A stretch of 40,068 nucleotides of DNA, taken from positions 1-40,068 of the forward strand of contig CALCMD010000123.1 in assembly GCA_937965795.1 (NCBI GenBank), given 5' to 3'. Each line of letters opens with the position of its first letter. The first letter of the stretch is position 1. The stretch is from an uncultured Lachnospiraceae bacterium (lineage in GTDB: Bacteria; Bacillota; Clostridia; Lachnospirales; Lachnospiraceae). A program made the translations under genes and the position numbers. Under the pieces are notes generated by a model, which saw only the letters and a list, made by a program, of their open reading frames with translations, was not told where the DNA came from and searched no databases. This document shows positions 25,301 through 32,181 of this stretch, piece by piece.

Positions 25301-27991
25301 CGTAACATCTGTTAAGGAAGGCATGTTTTCCAATGTATCTGTGGTTACATAAACTTCACATTTCAGAATCGTACCGTTTACATTCGCTGCTGCAGCCTGT
25401 CTCGGAAGATAGGTAACCTTCGTCACATCAGACGCCTCGTTCAGTGCGATGTAGTAATTATTCTTATTTCCTGCGGCGATATCAGCCTTATCATTCGAGC
25501 TATTGTATGCGGAATGCCAGAACGTATCATTATTACCGTCTACTGCATAGCCTGCCCAGCCCTTCAAGGTCTGAGACTCGCCGGAAAGCTCCTGGCTGTC
25601 TGCGGCGCCCATCTTGATGCCAGCCTTCTGTGGTTCAGCCGGCTGCGGTCCCGGATCTGGATTTTCTCCTTCTACCAGAGCTGCCTTTGCTGCTGCCAGA
25701 GCTTCGGTTGCATTAATCTTCGCCCACTCTGTCGTCGCTTCCTTTGCTGTTGCCAGCGCTGCCGCAAACGGAGTCCAGGTCTCTGCTGTATAATCATCTG
25801 CGCTAAGAGCCTCACATTCTGCTACCAGGTCTGTTAACGCTTTTTCGTATTTCGGCGCTACAACAGACTGCTCTTCTTTTGCCATCGAATTTTTTGTGTC
25901 TGTAGTTTTATCCGCCGTCTTTTTGGAGAATTTCACGTACTTGAACTCTCCTAGGAAGTCTGCCATAGTCGCACGGGCATACGTTACATCTGTTGCTTTT
26001 TTACCAACCAGCACCTGATTGTAACGTCCCTCTGCTCCGAACAGCCCTTCTTTCCAGTGCGTAGCCGTTGAGTTCCACGGCCAGGTGTCACTATCCTGGA
26101 TCTTATGTCCGTCCATCCAGATATCAATACGGCCCTGCGTTCCGTTCGGTTCTGCGCTGAAGCTGAACTTATGCCAGTTCGTATCCTGAATCGCCATAGT
26201 GCTCGTCGTAAAGTTCAGTCCAGATACCGAACCATCAAAAGCATAAGCGCTGCCTGCGCTGCTTCCGTTTACTCTCTGCCATACGGTAAAATATGCTCCG
26301 TTTTCGCCCTGAAGAGTAATAAGCGCCAATTCATTGGTGTTGCTTGCCTGTGCCTCATCTGTCAGTCTGTAAACTGCCGAGAAGTCGAAGTTTGACATAG
26401 AATTGATAAATGCCATATCCTCGTCTGTGAACGTGAACGTACCGTCCTCATTCGGGTAGAAGATTCTCTCATCCTCGCTCGGTACTTCTTCCAGCGCTGC
26501 AAATGCTGCTGCTACTGCATCTTTTGCCGCTGCAATCTGCTCTGCGGTTACTTCTGTCAGATCAGCGTCATCTGCCGCATAAGCCGCCGCTGCATCATAA
26601 GCTGCCTTGAAAGCATTCCAGGTTGCTTCTGTGTAAGCGCTTCCATCTGACGCTCCTGCTGCTTTGATCTCGTCTGTCAGAGCTGTTTTCAGAGCTTCTA
26701 CTGCCGCTGCTTTCTCAGCCTCTGGATCTGGAACTTCTGCTACAGAGTCAGTTCCCCAAACTTCCATTCCCCTTGCACAGATGAATGCCGCTTCCTCATC
26801 CCCCTGGGAATAAACATGTGTCGCTACAATCTTTACATACTTCACATTCTGTATCGACGTCTCCAAGTTCAGCTCATCCCAGCCGTAGCTGTTCTTGACA
26901 TCCCATTCACCTGCAAAATCCGCAGTTTCTTTATACACTCCGTCTTCGCCTGCTGTATAAAGCTCAATCTGTTTGATATCTCCATTCTTATCATAGGTCT
27001 TGAACTGATAACAGATTTTTGTAATATCACTGAGAGTATCCAGCTCAAAGATAATCTCATTATTTCCAGTCAAATGCTGGATATTATTCTCCCTGCTGTC
27101 CCACGTAGGCCTTTTCTCTGTATCGGTCTCTGTTTCTGAAGCATAAAGAGTGTGCCAGATGGTATCACTGTTATCATCCGTCAGCGCTTCCTTTCCGCCG
27201 GCATCACCATAAGTTGTAACCTTCGTGCTGCTCGGTACGGTAACGTTTGCAAAAGTACGCTTTGTAGGAGCATCCTCAGTTACTTCTTCCTGCTCGTACA
27301 CTTTAAACTCAGCGCCACTAAGGAACTTATTGTTCGCATTCCCCGGCGCTGCTCCTGATTCCTCTACCTCGATCTTAATACCGGTTACTCCTGCCTTTAC
27401 TTCCGGGAACACGATTTCTTTTTCTGTCGAATCATTTGCCCAGTTTTCCTCAGCAAAAGTCGTAATCGCAACCTCATCCCAGGTAACACCCTCTGCTGTA
27501 AATGCGGTAACCGCTTCCGTATTTTTGGATGCTGCTGTTTCCTGATTTGTAATATCGGCCAGTACAGGCATATTCTCAAAAGCGGCCGTGGTCGTATAAA
27601 CCTTGCATTTTAAGATTCTGCCGTTTACATCTCCGTTGGAGACTCTCGGAAAATATCCAAGTTTCGCTACATCTGCTGCCTCTGTCAGCGCGATATAGTA
27701 ATTTCTCTTCTCACCATTGCTAATTGCATTCTTGTCATCCGGATTGCCATAACCCGAATGCCAGTAAGTACTAGTATCTCCGTCTACGGCATACTTTGCC
27801 CAGCCCTGGTTTCCGCTGCTCTCGCCGGAAAGCTCCTGGCTGTCTGCGGCGCCCATCTTAATGCTAACGGCTTTGTACTGTACATCCGTCTCTGCCGCAA
27901 AAGCAGTAATCGTACCAAGTCCTGAAACAGGAACGCTGGTGACTACCATCGCTGCCGTCATAAATCCGGCTAAAATTCGTTTCAGTTTCAT
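22325..27991 (-). CDS. Giant secreted discoidin/LamG/FIVAR surface protein (1888 aa)
   Basis: A signal peptide (about 1-33, ending AFA) is followed by modules at approximate residues: discoidin-like (F5/8C) 41-230 and 241-414, FIVAR 425-503, LamG/concanavalin-like 505-690, FIVAR 705-770, discoidin 788-985 (close copy of the first), FIVAR 990-1074, LamG-like 1093-1293, a beta domain 1305-1415, FIVAR 1420-1497, an Ig-like domain 1500-1590, two FIVARs 1590-1735, and an LRR-like, Lys-rich C-terminal domain 1737-1888. No glycosidase, sialidase or protease motif is visible, so it is probably a binding or adhesive protein for host or dietary glycans, not an enzyme. No LPXTG motif; the basic tail may hold it on the wall. 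Two tandem ribosome sites precede the ATG. It has its own promoter and terminator. Confidence 0.9.
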   Translation of the reverse strand: MKLKRILAGFMTAAMVVTSVPVSGLGTITAFAAETDVQYKAVSIKMGAADSQELSGESSGNQGWAKYAVDGDTSTYWHSGYGNPDDKNAISNGEKRNYYIALTEAADVAKLGYFPRVSNGDVNGRILKCKVYTTTAAFENMPVLADITNQETAASKNTEAVTAFTAEGVTWDEVAITTFAEENWANDSTEKEIVFPEVKAGVTGIKIEVEESGAAPGNANNKFLSGAEFKVYEQEEVTEDAPTKRTFANVTVPSSTKVTTYGDAGGKEALTDDNSDTIWHTLYASETETDTEKRPTWDSRENNIQHLTGNNEIIFELDTLSDITKICYQFKTYDKNGDIKQIELYTAGEDGVYKETADFAGEWDVKNSYGWDELNLETSIQNVKYVKIVATHVYSQGDEEAAFICARGMEVWGTDSVAEVPDPEAEKAAAVEALKTALTDEIKAAGASDGSAYTEATWNAFKAAYDAAAAYAADDADLTEVTAEQIAAAKDAVAAAFAALEEVPSEDERIFYPNEDGTFTFTDEDMAFINSMSNFDFSAVYRLTDEAQASNTNELALITLQGENGAYFTVWQRVNGSSAGSAYAFDGSVSGLNFTTSTMAIQDTNWHKFSFSAEPNGTQGRIDIWMDGHKIQDSDTWPWNSTATHWKEGLFGAEGRYNQVLVGKKATDVTYARATMADFLGEFKYVKFSKKTADKTTDTKNSMAKEEQSVVAPKYEKALTDLVAECEALSADDYTAETWTPFAAALATAKEATTEWAKINATEALAAAKAALVEGENPDPGPQPAEPQKAGIKMGAADSQELSGESQTLKGWAGYAVDGNNDTFWHSAYNSSNDKADIAAGNKNNYYIALNEASDVTKVTYLPRQAAAANVNGTILKCEVYVTTDTLENMPSLTDVTDIASAGTKNTEALTAFTAEGVNWKQVAVTTFDAGNWANDSAEKEIVFPAVEKGVTGVRIKVLESGVATNGNENNNYLSGAEFNVYAQPAEEEDPEVVKAAQDELKAAITSDIEAKAASNNQTADGEKAYTTASWNKFKAAYDKAKELAEKEDLAGVTSAELNAAKEALETAAAGLRDYVPGQTEEIPVNPDVTVAAPTAGQAVPSGLATLTSSSISSNVATLVPGDNFETGEDGAVRGRITDANPNDPDSIFNVTGTTKLLFRMKIKSDAPAENGIQSLIGKMNDQYGVQMEKSGDTTRIYFYAKLVPAKWAEASYTIPADYDWSQWHDLVTYYDGSALHLWVDGNAETSNRNLTGELQNCADAVFTLGYNYAPKQDNQTLAAGWDYSGWMKDIGLYIGEHVPELNITSEMDAAAVTAAFDTALADATSDFVLSGAAAEQEDYMEVTATTWTPATGTVSPYEDYAVSVELTAKEGYYFGENAAATLRTSAANVLTGATVTVSDDGSAMTINYTFEGEEHPRVTLQNYLESEAVTAIGTQNTENGKRKYTVDSWNAYAAKRNAAITAADNAALEPAAYTTARTELEAAIAALKLAAENCECTLSDITGFEGTTLDLQGSTEMTVTLGTGEYTYSNGCVKHENATPAVSYALVGNPAGATLTGNVLKVTQPGTVQVRFTVTLGDQTKSATATYTVVKTATAVEKEALTNAIKEAEDKYVANADKYTADSWKKLDDALKAAKALGDNASADQVAAATKAVNDAIAGLVLVGPTDLDVAKEAVNKALTAADAIYAAGQKDYTDATWKAFADAYQAAKAAPANADAAALNALAAALTKAQAALAKNAVQPPKKGEVITMPDGSRYEVVDPNAKTAKLVKVKSKKATKLNVPATVKLQGETYKVTGVGKNVMSKNKKLTKVILGKNVTTIETKAFYGCTKLKTVQLKGKALKKVGKQAFKKTYAKMVVSAKKMNKKEKAKLLKTMRKAGMSKKGKVK

Positions 27992-27997
27992 ACTTAA

Positions 27998-28019
27998 CTC
28001 TCCTTTAACTCTCCTTTAA
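27998..28019 (-). repeat. Tandem duplication carrying two ribosome-binding sites
   Basis: The 11-bp unit CTCTCCTTTAA occurs twice in succession (27998-28008 and 28009-28019). On the coding strand each gives an AAAGGAGAG, so two Shine-Dalgarno sequences stand 8 and 19 nt before the giant gene's ATG. The distal one is too far to be the main site. Confidence 0.8.
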
Positions 28020-28162
28020 AGTCTTCTGTACACTATTCACAGAATAATTGGTAACATGAATCAGAATCCCCCGCAATTAAAATCTCTGCCACCTTTCCTG
28101 CGTATGATTGATTCTCTATGAAACGGCATCTCTCCACAAATGTCATTTCATATCTGGACTTA

Positions 28163-28191
28163 ATTTTAACATAGAATCCTGGACAATTCAA
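28163..28191 (-). promoter_or_regulatory. Candidate promoter of the giant adhesin gene
   Basis: On the minus strand TTGAAT (28186-28191), 17 bp and TAAAAT (28163-28168) give a leader of about 165 nt. The remainder of the 303-bp gap (27992-28294) holds the hairpin at 28237-28279 and no convincing gene. I could not match the leader to a known riboswitch. Confidence 0.5.
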
Positions 28192-28236
28192 GCCCATTTC
28201 CTCCAATTTCCATGTGCCAATTTCCCACACGCCATT

Positions 28237-28279
28237 CAGGGCTGCGAAAAGCGTGCTTTCCTACGCCCTCACAGCCCTG
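28237..28279 (-). terminator. Hairpin after the Rpn-type gene (no U-tract)
   Basis: CAGGGCTG (28237-28244) pairs perfectly with CAGCCCTG (28272-28279), with an inner GCGT/ACGC stem. It lies 16 bp beyond the Rpn stop. No T-run follows on the minus strand, so it may protect the 3' end instead of terminating transcription. Confidence 0.4.
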
Positions 28280-28294
28280 TCTCTCTTCTTCCTG

Positions 28295-29263
28295 TCAGTC
28301 TTTCTCTTCCATGCACGCCACAAACTCCCCGATGGAATCCACACGCGCCGCTTTCTTATGCCATCTCCTCAGCGTCTCCAGGTCTCTCTCTCCCATGATT
28401 CTCTCCTGCACGCACTTTGGCACTTCTCCCAGTTCCTCCAGAAGCTCCAGGACAGACTCTGCTTTTCCTTCTGCCCTTCCCTCTGCCTTCCCGCAGTTTT
28501 CTCTTTCTTTAATCAGTTCTTCCAGCGCTGTACACATCGGCACGCCCTCCTTCCTTTTCCGCTTCCCGGCCAGCTTCATGACCCGTTCCGAGTTCACGAA
28601 TGCCGCCACATATTTTACCAGCTCCGCATCGATCTTTTCATCAAGCCTGCTGATCTTTCCTTTCCGCAGGGCATCCGCATTCCTTAAAACGGTGCGGATA
28701 TCCTCATTTTTAAAATCCCTTCCATCGTTTCCGAGCACCTGGAACAAGTGCATCTGGTAATCCTGAAAGGAGGCTTTCATCTCCTCCGGAAGGTCTACCA
28801 TCTCCCCCAGGCTTGTGGGGCCGTCCCACGGCTCCTCCCCGTAATAAATGACCGCTGTCAGTACCGGGCTTAACCGGTCTGTTCTGGCAAAGCCCGACAA
28901 ATACTCGCTTCCCCTTAAATCTTTTTGTTTCCTGTGACGGGAAGCCGCTTCTTTTCTCTGTGCTGCGTACTGGAGGGCTTCGTATAGAAGCGTCCGCTCC
29001 GGCATGGCATAGTGAATCCTGTCCTGGTTCTCAATCCCAAGAACCGCCAGCTTTACCCCTTTCCAGCGCTTTACCTTATCCCGGTACTTTGTCTGTCCCT
29101 CCAATCCCTGCTTTGTCTCTTCCGCCGCGGACACCTCCGGGGAGAGGGTCTCCAGCTCCTCCGGGGCAATCACGTTTTCTCCCCCAAAGAATACGGTGTT
29201 AAAGAAGTCGGCAAAGCGGTCGTTGTCCTCCCAGAAATCCTTTAATATCTGGTCTACCTGCAT
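28295..29263 (-). CDS. Rpn-family recombination-promoting nuclease/putative transposase
   Basis: The 322-residue protein resembles the Rpn (PDDEXK-type, formerly transposase_31) proteins abundant in Lachnospiraceae. Evidence is the KLAVLGIENQDRIHYAMPERTLLYEALQY region (Glu-x-Gln nuclease-like core) and VLTAVIYYGEEPWDGPTSLGEM. The charged tail carries repeated EGRAEGKAE, then LLEELGEVPKCVQERI and the final RRWHKKAARVDSIGEF. By family these are DNA nucleases that raise recA-independent recombination; some act in phage defence. AAGGAG precedes ATG. It is monocistronic, with a strong promoter about 190 bp upstream, and stands between the adhesin and the AEC transporter genes. Confidence 0.85.
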   Translation of the reverse strand: MQVDQILKDFWEDNDRFADFFNTVFFGGENVIAPEELETLSPEVSAAEETKQGLEGQTKYRDKVKRWKGVKLAVLGIENQDRIHYAMPERTLLYEALQYAAQRKEAASRHRKQKDLRGSEYLSGFARTDRLSPVLTAVIYYGEEPWDGPTSLGEMVDLPEEMKASFQDYQMHLFQVLGNDGRDFKNEDIRTVLRNADALRKGKISRLDEKIDAELVKYVAAFVNSERVMKLAGKRKRKEGVPMCTALEELIKERENCGKAEGRAEGKAESVLELLEELGEVPKCVQERIMGERDLETLRRWHKKAARVDSIGEFVACMEEKD

Positions 29264-29451
29264 ATCTGCTCCTTTTCCTTTGTACGGGGCAGAGCACGCC
29301 GGATTCCGTTCTCTTTCTTAGAATCCTCTCCGCCCGCTTTTTTCCTGAGTTTCCGCATCGAAAATTTCTAAGACCGGCACATATTGGCCGAAAGAGATAA
29401 CATGGCGACTGCCATAAGAACGTGAATCATAGAAATAAAATGCTTAAAATC

Positions 29452-29480
29452 ATTATAGCATTTCTGTTTTGAAATGTCAC
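29452..29480 (-). promoter_or_regulatory. Strong promoter upstream of the Rpn gene
   Basis: On the minus strand GTGACA (29475-29480), 17 bp and TATAAT (29452-29457). The leader is about 180 nt and contains a short ATGGC-AGTC-GCCAT hairpin. The 323-bp gap 29264-29586 otherwise holds only the AEC terminator. Confidence 0.65.
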
Positions 29481-29551
29481 GTACTTTCTGCTTTTTCATC
29501 GAATCTTTCTTTTTCTCTTCTCTTATTGTTTATATCTCCTTCTTGGATTTC

Positions 29552-29578
29552 AAAAAGGGGCGGCTTCCTGCACGCCCC
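29552..29578 (-). terminator. Terminator of the AEC transporter
   Basis: On the minus strand GGGGCG (from 29578 down) pairs with CGCCCC (to 29557) across a 10-nt loop, followed by TTTTTG. Confidence 0.8.
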
Positions 29579-29586
29579 TGCATTTT

Positions 29587-30507
29587 TTAAAACCATCCCG
29601 CCAGCATGGACACCGCCGGCATCGTCACGACAGAAAGAAGCGTCGTCAGCGCCACGCCCCTGGAATCCAGTTCATAATCGCCGCCGTATTGCTGCGCCAG
29701 CATAGCCGTCATACTTCCTACCGGCGTAGACAGCATGACCAGGCAGACGCCAAGCAGCATCTCATTTTTTACAAAGATTCCAATCAGAAGAACTCCTGCC
29801 ACCGGAAGAACCAGCAGTTTCAGCAGGGAAAAGAGAAGCAGCTTTCCATCTGCAAACAGCTCTTTCACATCCATATCCACCATAGACGCGCCGATCACCA
29901 TCATACTTAAGGGCGCCGTCAGGCCGCTTAAAGAAGAAATCGTGGTTTCCACGAAATCCGGCGTCGGAATCTGAAAGGCTGCCACGGCAAGAGAAAGCAG
30001 ACAGCTTATTACTCCTGCATTCACAATCTTCTTCCAGGAAACTCCCGTTTTCTCTCCTTTTGCTCCTCTCATTTCCTGAATCCCATAGGTGTAAAGCAAA
30101 AGATTATAAGGAATCAGAAACAGGGAGGCATAAAGAAGCGCGTCGCTGCCGTAGACCGCGCGTATGACAGGGAATCCCATAAACCCGATATTGGAAAAAA
30201 TCATCATGACACGATAAGTGCCGGCGCTCTTTTTCTCCACATGAAAAAGCGGTATTACTGCCAGCGCCACGAGAATAAGCCCCAAAAACATCAGCACGGC
30301 AATTCCGAGGCACAGCCCCAGATCCCCAAAGCTGACCGGCTCCGTGCGGCTGATGCTTCCTGAAAGAATCAGCGCCGGATTTGCGACATGAACCACCAGC
30401 CAGGACAAAAACCGGGTGGTATCCGCACGCATGATTTCCTTTTTTCTCATAAAATATCCAATTAGCATCAAAAGAAATAACACGATCATCTGCTGAAGTA
30501 ATAACAT
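29587..30507 (-). CDS. AEC (auxin efflux carrier) family transporter
   Basis: The 306-residue inner-membrane protein has about ten helices arranged as two five-helix halves, as in the AEC family of small organic anion carriers. Typical segments are MLIGYFMRKKEIM, WLVVHVANPALILSGS, MMIFSNIGFMGFPVIRAVYG, SGLTAPLSMMVIGASM and LVMLSTPVGSMTAMLAQQYGGD. The bacterial relatives carry malate, malonate or similar; the substrate here is unknown. It starts 1 nt after the cobO-like stop, so the two genes form one transcript. A short linker to corrinoid metabolism is suggested only by position. Confidence 0.9.
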   Translation of the reverse strand: MLLLQQMIVLFLLMLIGYFMRKKEIMRADTTRFLSWLVVHVANPALILSGSISRTEPVSFGDLGLCLGIAVLMFLGLILVALAVIPLFHVEKKSAGTYRVMMIFSNIGFMGFPVIRAVYGSDALLYASLFLIPYNLLLYTYGIQEMRGAKGEKTGVSWKKIVNAGVISCLLSLAVAAFQIPTPDFVETTISSLSGLTAPLSMMVIGASMVDMDVKELFADGKLLLFSLLKLLVLPVAGVLLIGIFVKNEMLLGVCLVMLSTPVGSMTAMLAQQYGGDYELDSRGVALTTLLSVVTMPAVSMLAGWF

Positions 30508-30508
30508 T

Positions 30509-31000
30509 TTATCCTTTGCTCCTCGTCACCATCTCTGTCACTCTGTCGGCCATATCCCAGACTTCTTTTCCCTGATAGATGCCCGTAAGAATGATTTCTA
30601 TTCCTCCCTCATTTGCCTGAAGCAGCGAGGCGATCTCCTCCTTTGTGACAATCCCGTATTCCAACAGCCCCAGAATCTCATCCAGAATCAGCACGTCGCA
30701 TCCTTCTGTCGCCAGCACCTTTCTCGCAAAATTCATACCATTTTGCAGATTCTGCCGTTCCTTCATCTGCTCTTCTTCTGTCAGGCATTCAAAAGATTTT
30801 TCAGATTTTTCAAACCGGAAAACCTTGATTTCCGGTTCCAGCCTCTTAATAAACCCGATTTCATCCATCTGCTTTTGTTTGAGAAACTGAATAATAATCA
30901 CGGATTTCCCTTTGCTCGCCGCAGAAATCCCCTGTCCAATGGCCGCCGAGGTTTTTCCTTCTCCCTCGCCGCAGACGATATGTACAAACCCTTTCTCCAT
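30509..31000 (-). CDS. cobO: Cob(I)yrinic acid a,c-diamide adenosyltransferase (CobO/BtuR type)
   Basis: The 163-residue ATP-dependent enzyme adds the adenosyl group to reduced corrinoids. The P-loop GEGEGKTSAAIGQG starts at residue 11. GKSVIIIQFLK and the Walker-B-like CDVLILDEILGLLEYG follow, then EIILTG and a C-terminal DMADRVTEM. GGAGG 4 nt upstream fixes the ATG at 31000; the longer frame is unsupported. No other cobalamin gene is present in the window, which would fit salvage, and no B12 riboswitch core was recognised in the leader. It is co-transcribed with the AEC transporter. Confidence 0.88.
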   Translation of the reverse strand: MEKGFVHIVCGEGEGKTSAAIGQGISAASKGKSVIIIQFLKQKQMDEIGFIKRLEPEIKVFRFEKSEKSFECLTEEEQMKERQNLQNGMNFARKVLATEGCDVLILDEILGLLEYGIVTKEEIASLLQANEGGIEIILTGIYQGKEVWDMADRVTEMVTRSKG

Positions 31001-31121
31001 TTTTCCTCCTTCTGACGCGCCTGCCGCATCATCCTGGCAGATTCGGAAGTTTATTTCCAAACCTGCGCCCCACTATGTATACTGCCCTCTGGCAGCTATG
31101 CTTTCTATTCATAATTTACAT

Positions 31122-31150
31122 ATATTACTATAAACTTCCATAAAATGCAA
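31122..31150 (-). promoter_or_regulatory. Promoter of the cobO-AEC pair
   Basis: On the minus strand TTGCAT (31145-31150), 17 bp and TAATAT (31122-31127). The leader of about 115 nt contains a perfect CTGCC-AGAG-GGCAG hairpin. Confidence 0.55.
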
Positions 31151-31181
31151 GTTTTGGCAGTTTTTTCCGGACGCATAACGA

Positions 31182-31213
31182 CAAAAAATGACACCCCTGC
31201 CCGGAAGTGCCAT
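31182..31213 (-). terminator. Terminator of the double OB-fold gene
   Basis: On the minus strand ATGGCAC (31213-31207) pairs with GTGTCAT (31194-31188, one G-U pair) and is followed by TTTTTT. Confidence 0.75.
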
Positions 31214-31224
31214 TCCTGTTCTGA

Positions 31225-31848
31225 CTAATTATACTCCAGCTTGCTCACGGATACCTCATATGCGGTACGCTTTTCTGTCACATCCCCTTCAAGCTTTTTC
31301 ATATAGTCCCTGCTCTGAATTCTTCCCCAGACCTGTACATGCCCTCCTACTTCAAACGTGGAAGAAAATCTGGCGTTCCGCCCCCAGCAGATACAGGGAA
31401 TATAGTCCGACTTCCCGTAAGGTCTGTTTACCGCCACAAGCATATCTGCGATCTCTCTTCCGAGAGGCGTCTTTCGGTAAACAGGCATTTTGCAGATATA
31501 TCCATCCAGAAAGATCTGGTTCGTCTTTATTTTATCATTTTCTTCCTCTACAAAACTGATTTCTCTGGCAAACACGGAAAGCACCAGCCGGTTCTTCTTC
31601 TCCTCATGCCTGTTATAAGAACGGAACTGGCCGGAAATCTGTATGTATTCTCCCTGATAGTCCTGCGTGACGTCAATCAGACGCTCCGATACCATCACCG
31701 GAATTCTGTCACAGGAATTGCTCAGCCGTTTTACAAGAATATCCACTACGTAGAATCCCTCCCCAAATACCTCATGACTGAACACAAACTCCGAGTCAAT
31801 CTGCCCCATAATGGAAACCTGGTTGTTTTCAATAACCTTATCTGTCAT
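31225..31848 (-). CDS. Single-stranded DNA-binding-like protein with two OB folds
   Basis: The 207-residue soluble protein appears to carry two OB-fold units. The C-terminal one (about 105-205) is SSB-like: NQIFLDGYICKMPVYRKTPLGREIADMLVAVNRPYGKSDYIPCICWG resembles the start of SSB, where a similar residue run precedes AVNRP. The N-terminal unit (about 8-95) has NQVSIMGQIDSEF and YIQISGQFRSYNR strands. It lacks the acidic C-terminal tip through which SSB recruits repair proteins, so it is not the main SSB. It is a single-gene transcript, divergent from typA. A role in replication, recombination or sporulation is inference only. Confidence 0.75.
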   Translation of the reverse strand: MTDKVIENNQVSIMGQIDSEFVFSHEVFGEGFYVVDILVKRLSNSCDRIPVMVSERLIDVTQDYQGEYIQISGQFRSYNRHEEKKNRLVLSVFAREISFVEEENDKIKTNQIFLDGYICKMPVYRKTPLGREIADMLVAVNRPYGKSDYIPCICWGRNARFSSTFEVGGHVQVWGRIQSRDYMKKLEGDVTEKRTAYEVSVSKLEYN

Positions 31849-31897
31849 TTTAAATGTTCTCCCTTCTTCTCCTCTGGCGAAATGACGCCTTTTTTGC

Positions 31898-31922
31898 GCA
31901 CACTCGCTCTCTGTGCTTTTTT
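31898..31922 (+). terminator. Terminator-like hairpin with no rightward gene before it
   Basis: GCACA (31898-31902) pairs with TGTGC (31912-31916) and six Ts follow on the plus strand. The upstream gene is on the minus strand, so this could end antisense transcription of the OB-fold gene. The stem is short and it may be chance. The rest of 31849-32181 holds the typA promoter and repeat copy B. Confidence 0.25.
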
Positions 31923-32022
31923 CTATAGTTCAATCTATGAAACAGGCTTTCTCCATAGAACAGGCCGGGGGCTATCTTTGCACTTTCTTAGCACAGACGG
32001 ATGAAAAAAGTCCGGTAAGTCC

Positions 32023-32050
32023 TTGTATTCCCGAAAAAATGTGGTACACT
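32023..32050 (+). promoter_or_regulatory. Promoter of typA
   Basis: TTGTAT (32023-32028), 16 bp and TACACT (32045-32050). Transcripts begin near 32057, just before repeat copy B. Confidence 0.6.
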
Positions 32051-32071
32051 GTTAAAGGCATTTATCAAATC

Positions 32072-32150
32072 CAAGAGTGCAAAAATCCCATCGTCGAAGA
32101 CGATTTTCATGGATTTTTGCATCGAAACTGTGAAGGTACTGAACAGTTAC
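32072..32150. repeat. Palindromic repeat, copy B, in the typA leader
   Basis: In inverted orientation to copy A, it contains the GCAAAAATCC...GGATTTTTGC stem around a perfect CGTC-GAA-GACG hairpin and ends CTGAACAGTTAC. About 55 bp of the opposite end seen in copy A is absent. Only 31 bp separate it from the typA ATG. Confidence 0.75.
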
Positions 32151-32181
32151 GAAAAGAGAAAGAAAGAGAGATTTATTACCT

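Noticed and set aside
28033..28230. 65-codon minus-strand frame between the giant gene and the Rpn gene
   Set aside because: It overlaps the predicted promoter and leader, has no good ribosome site and no recognisable features.
31001..31121. Cobalamin riboswitch upstream of the cobO-type gene
   Set aside because: The leader is only about 115 nt and contains no recognisable B12-box (GCCACTG) or the expected multi-helix core. Two CTGCC/GGCAG hairpins are present but do not make the riboswitch.
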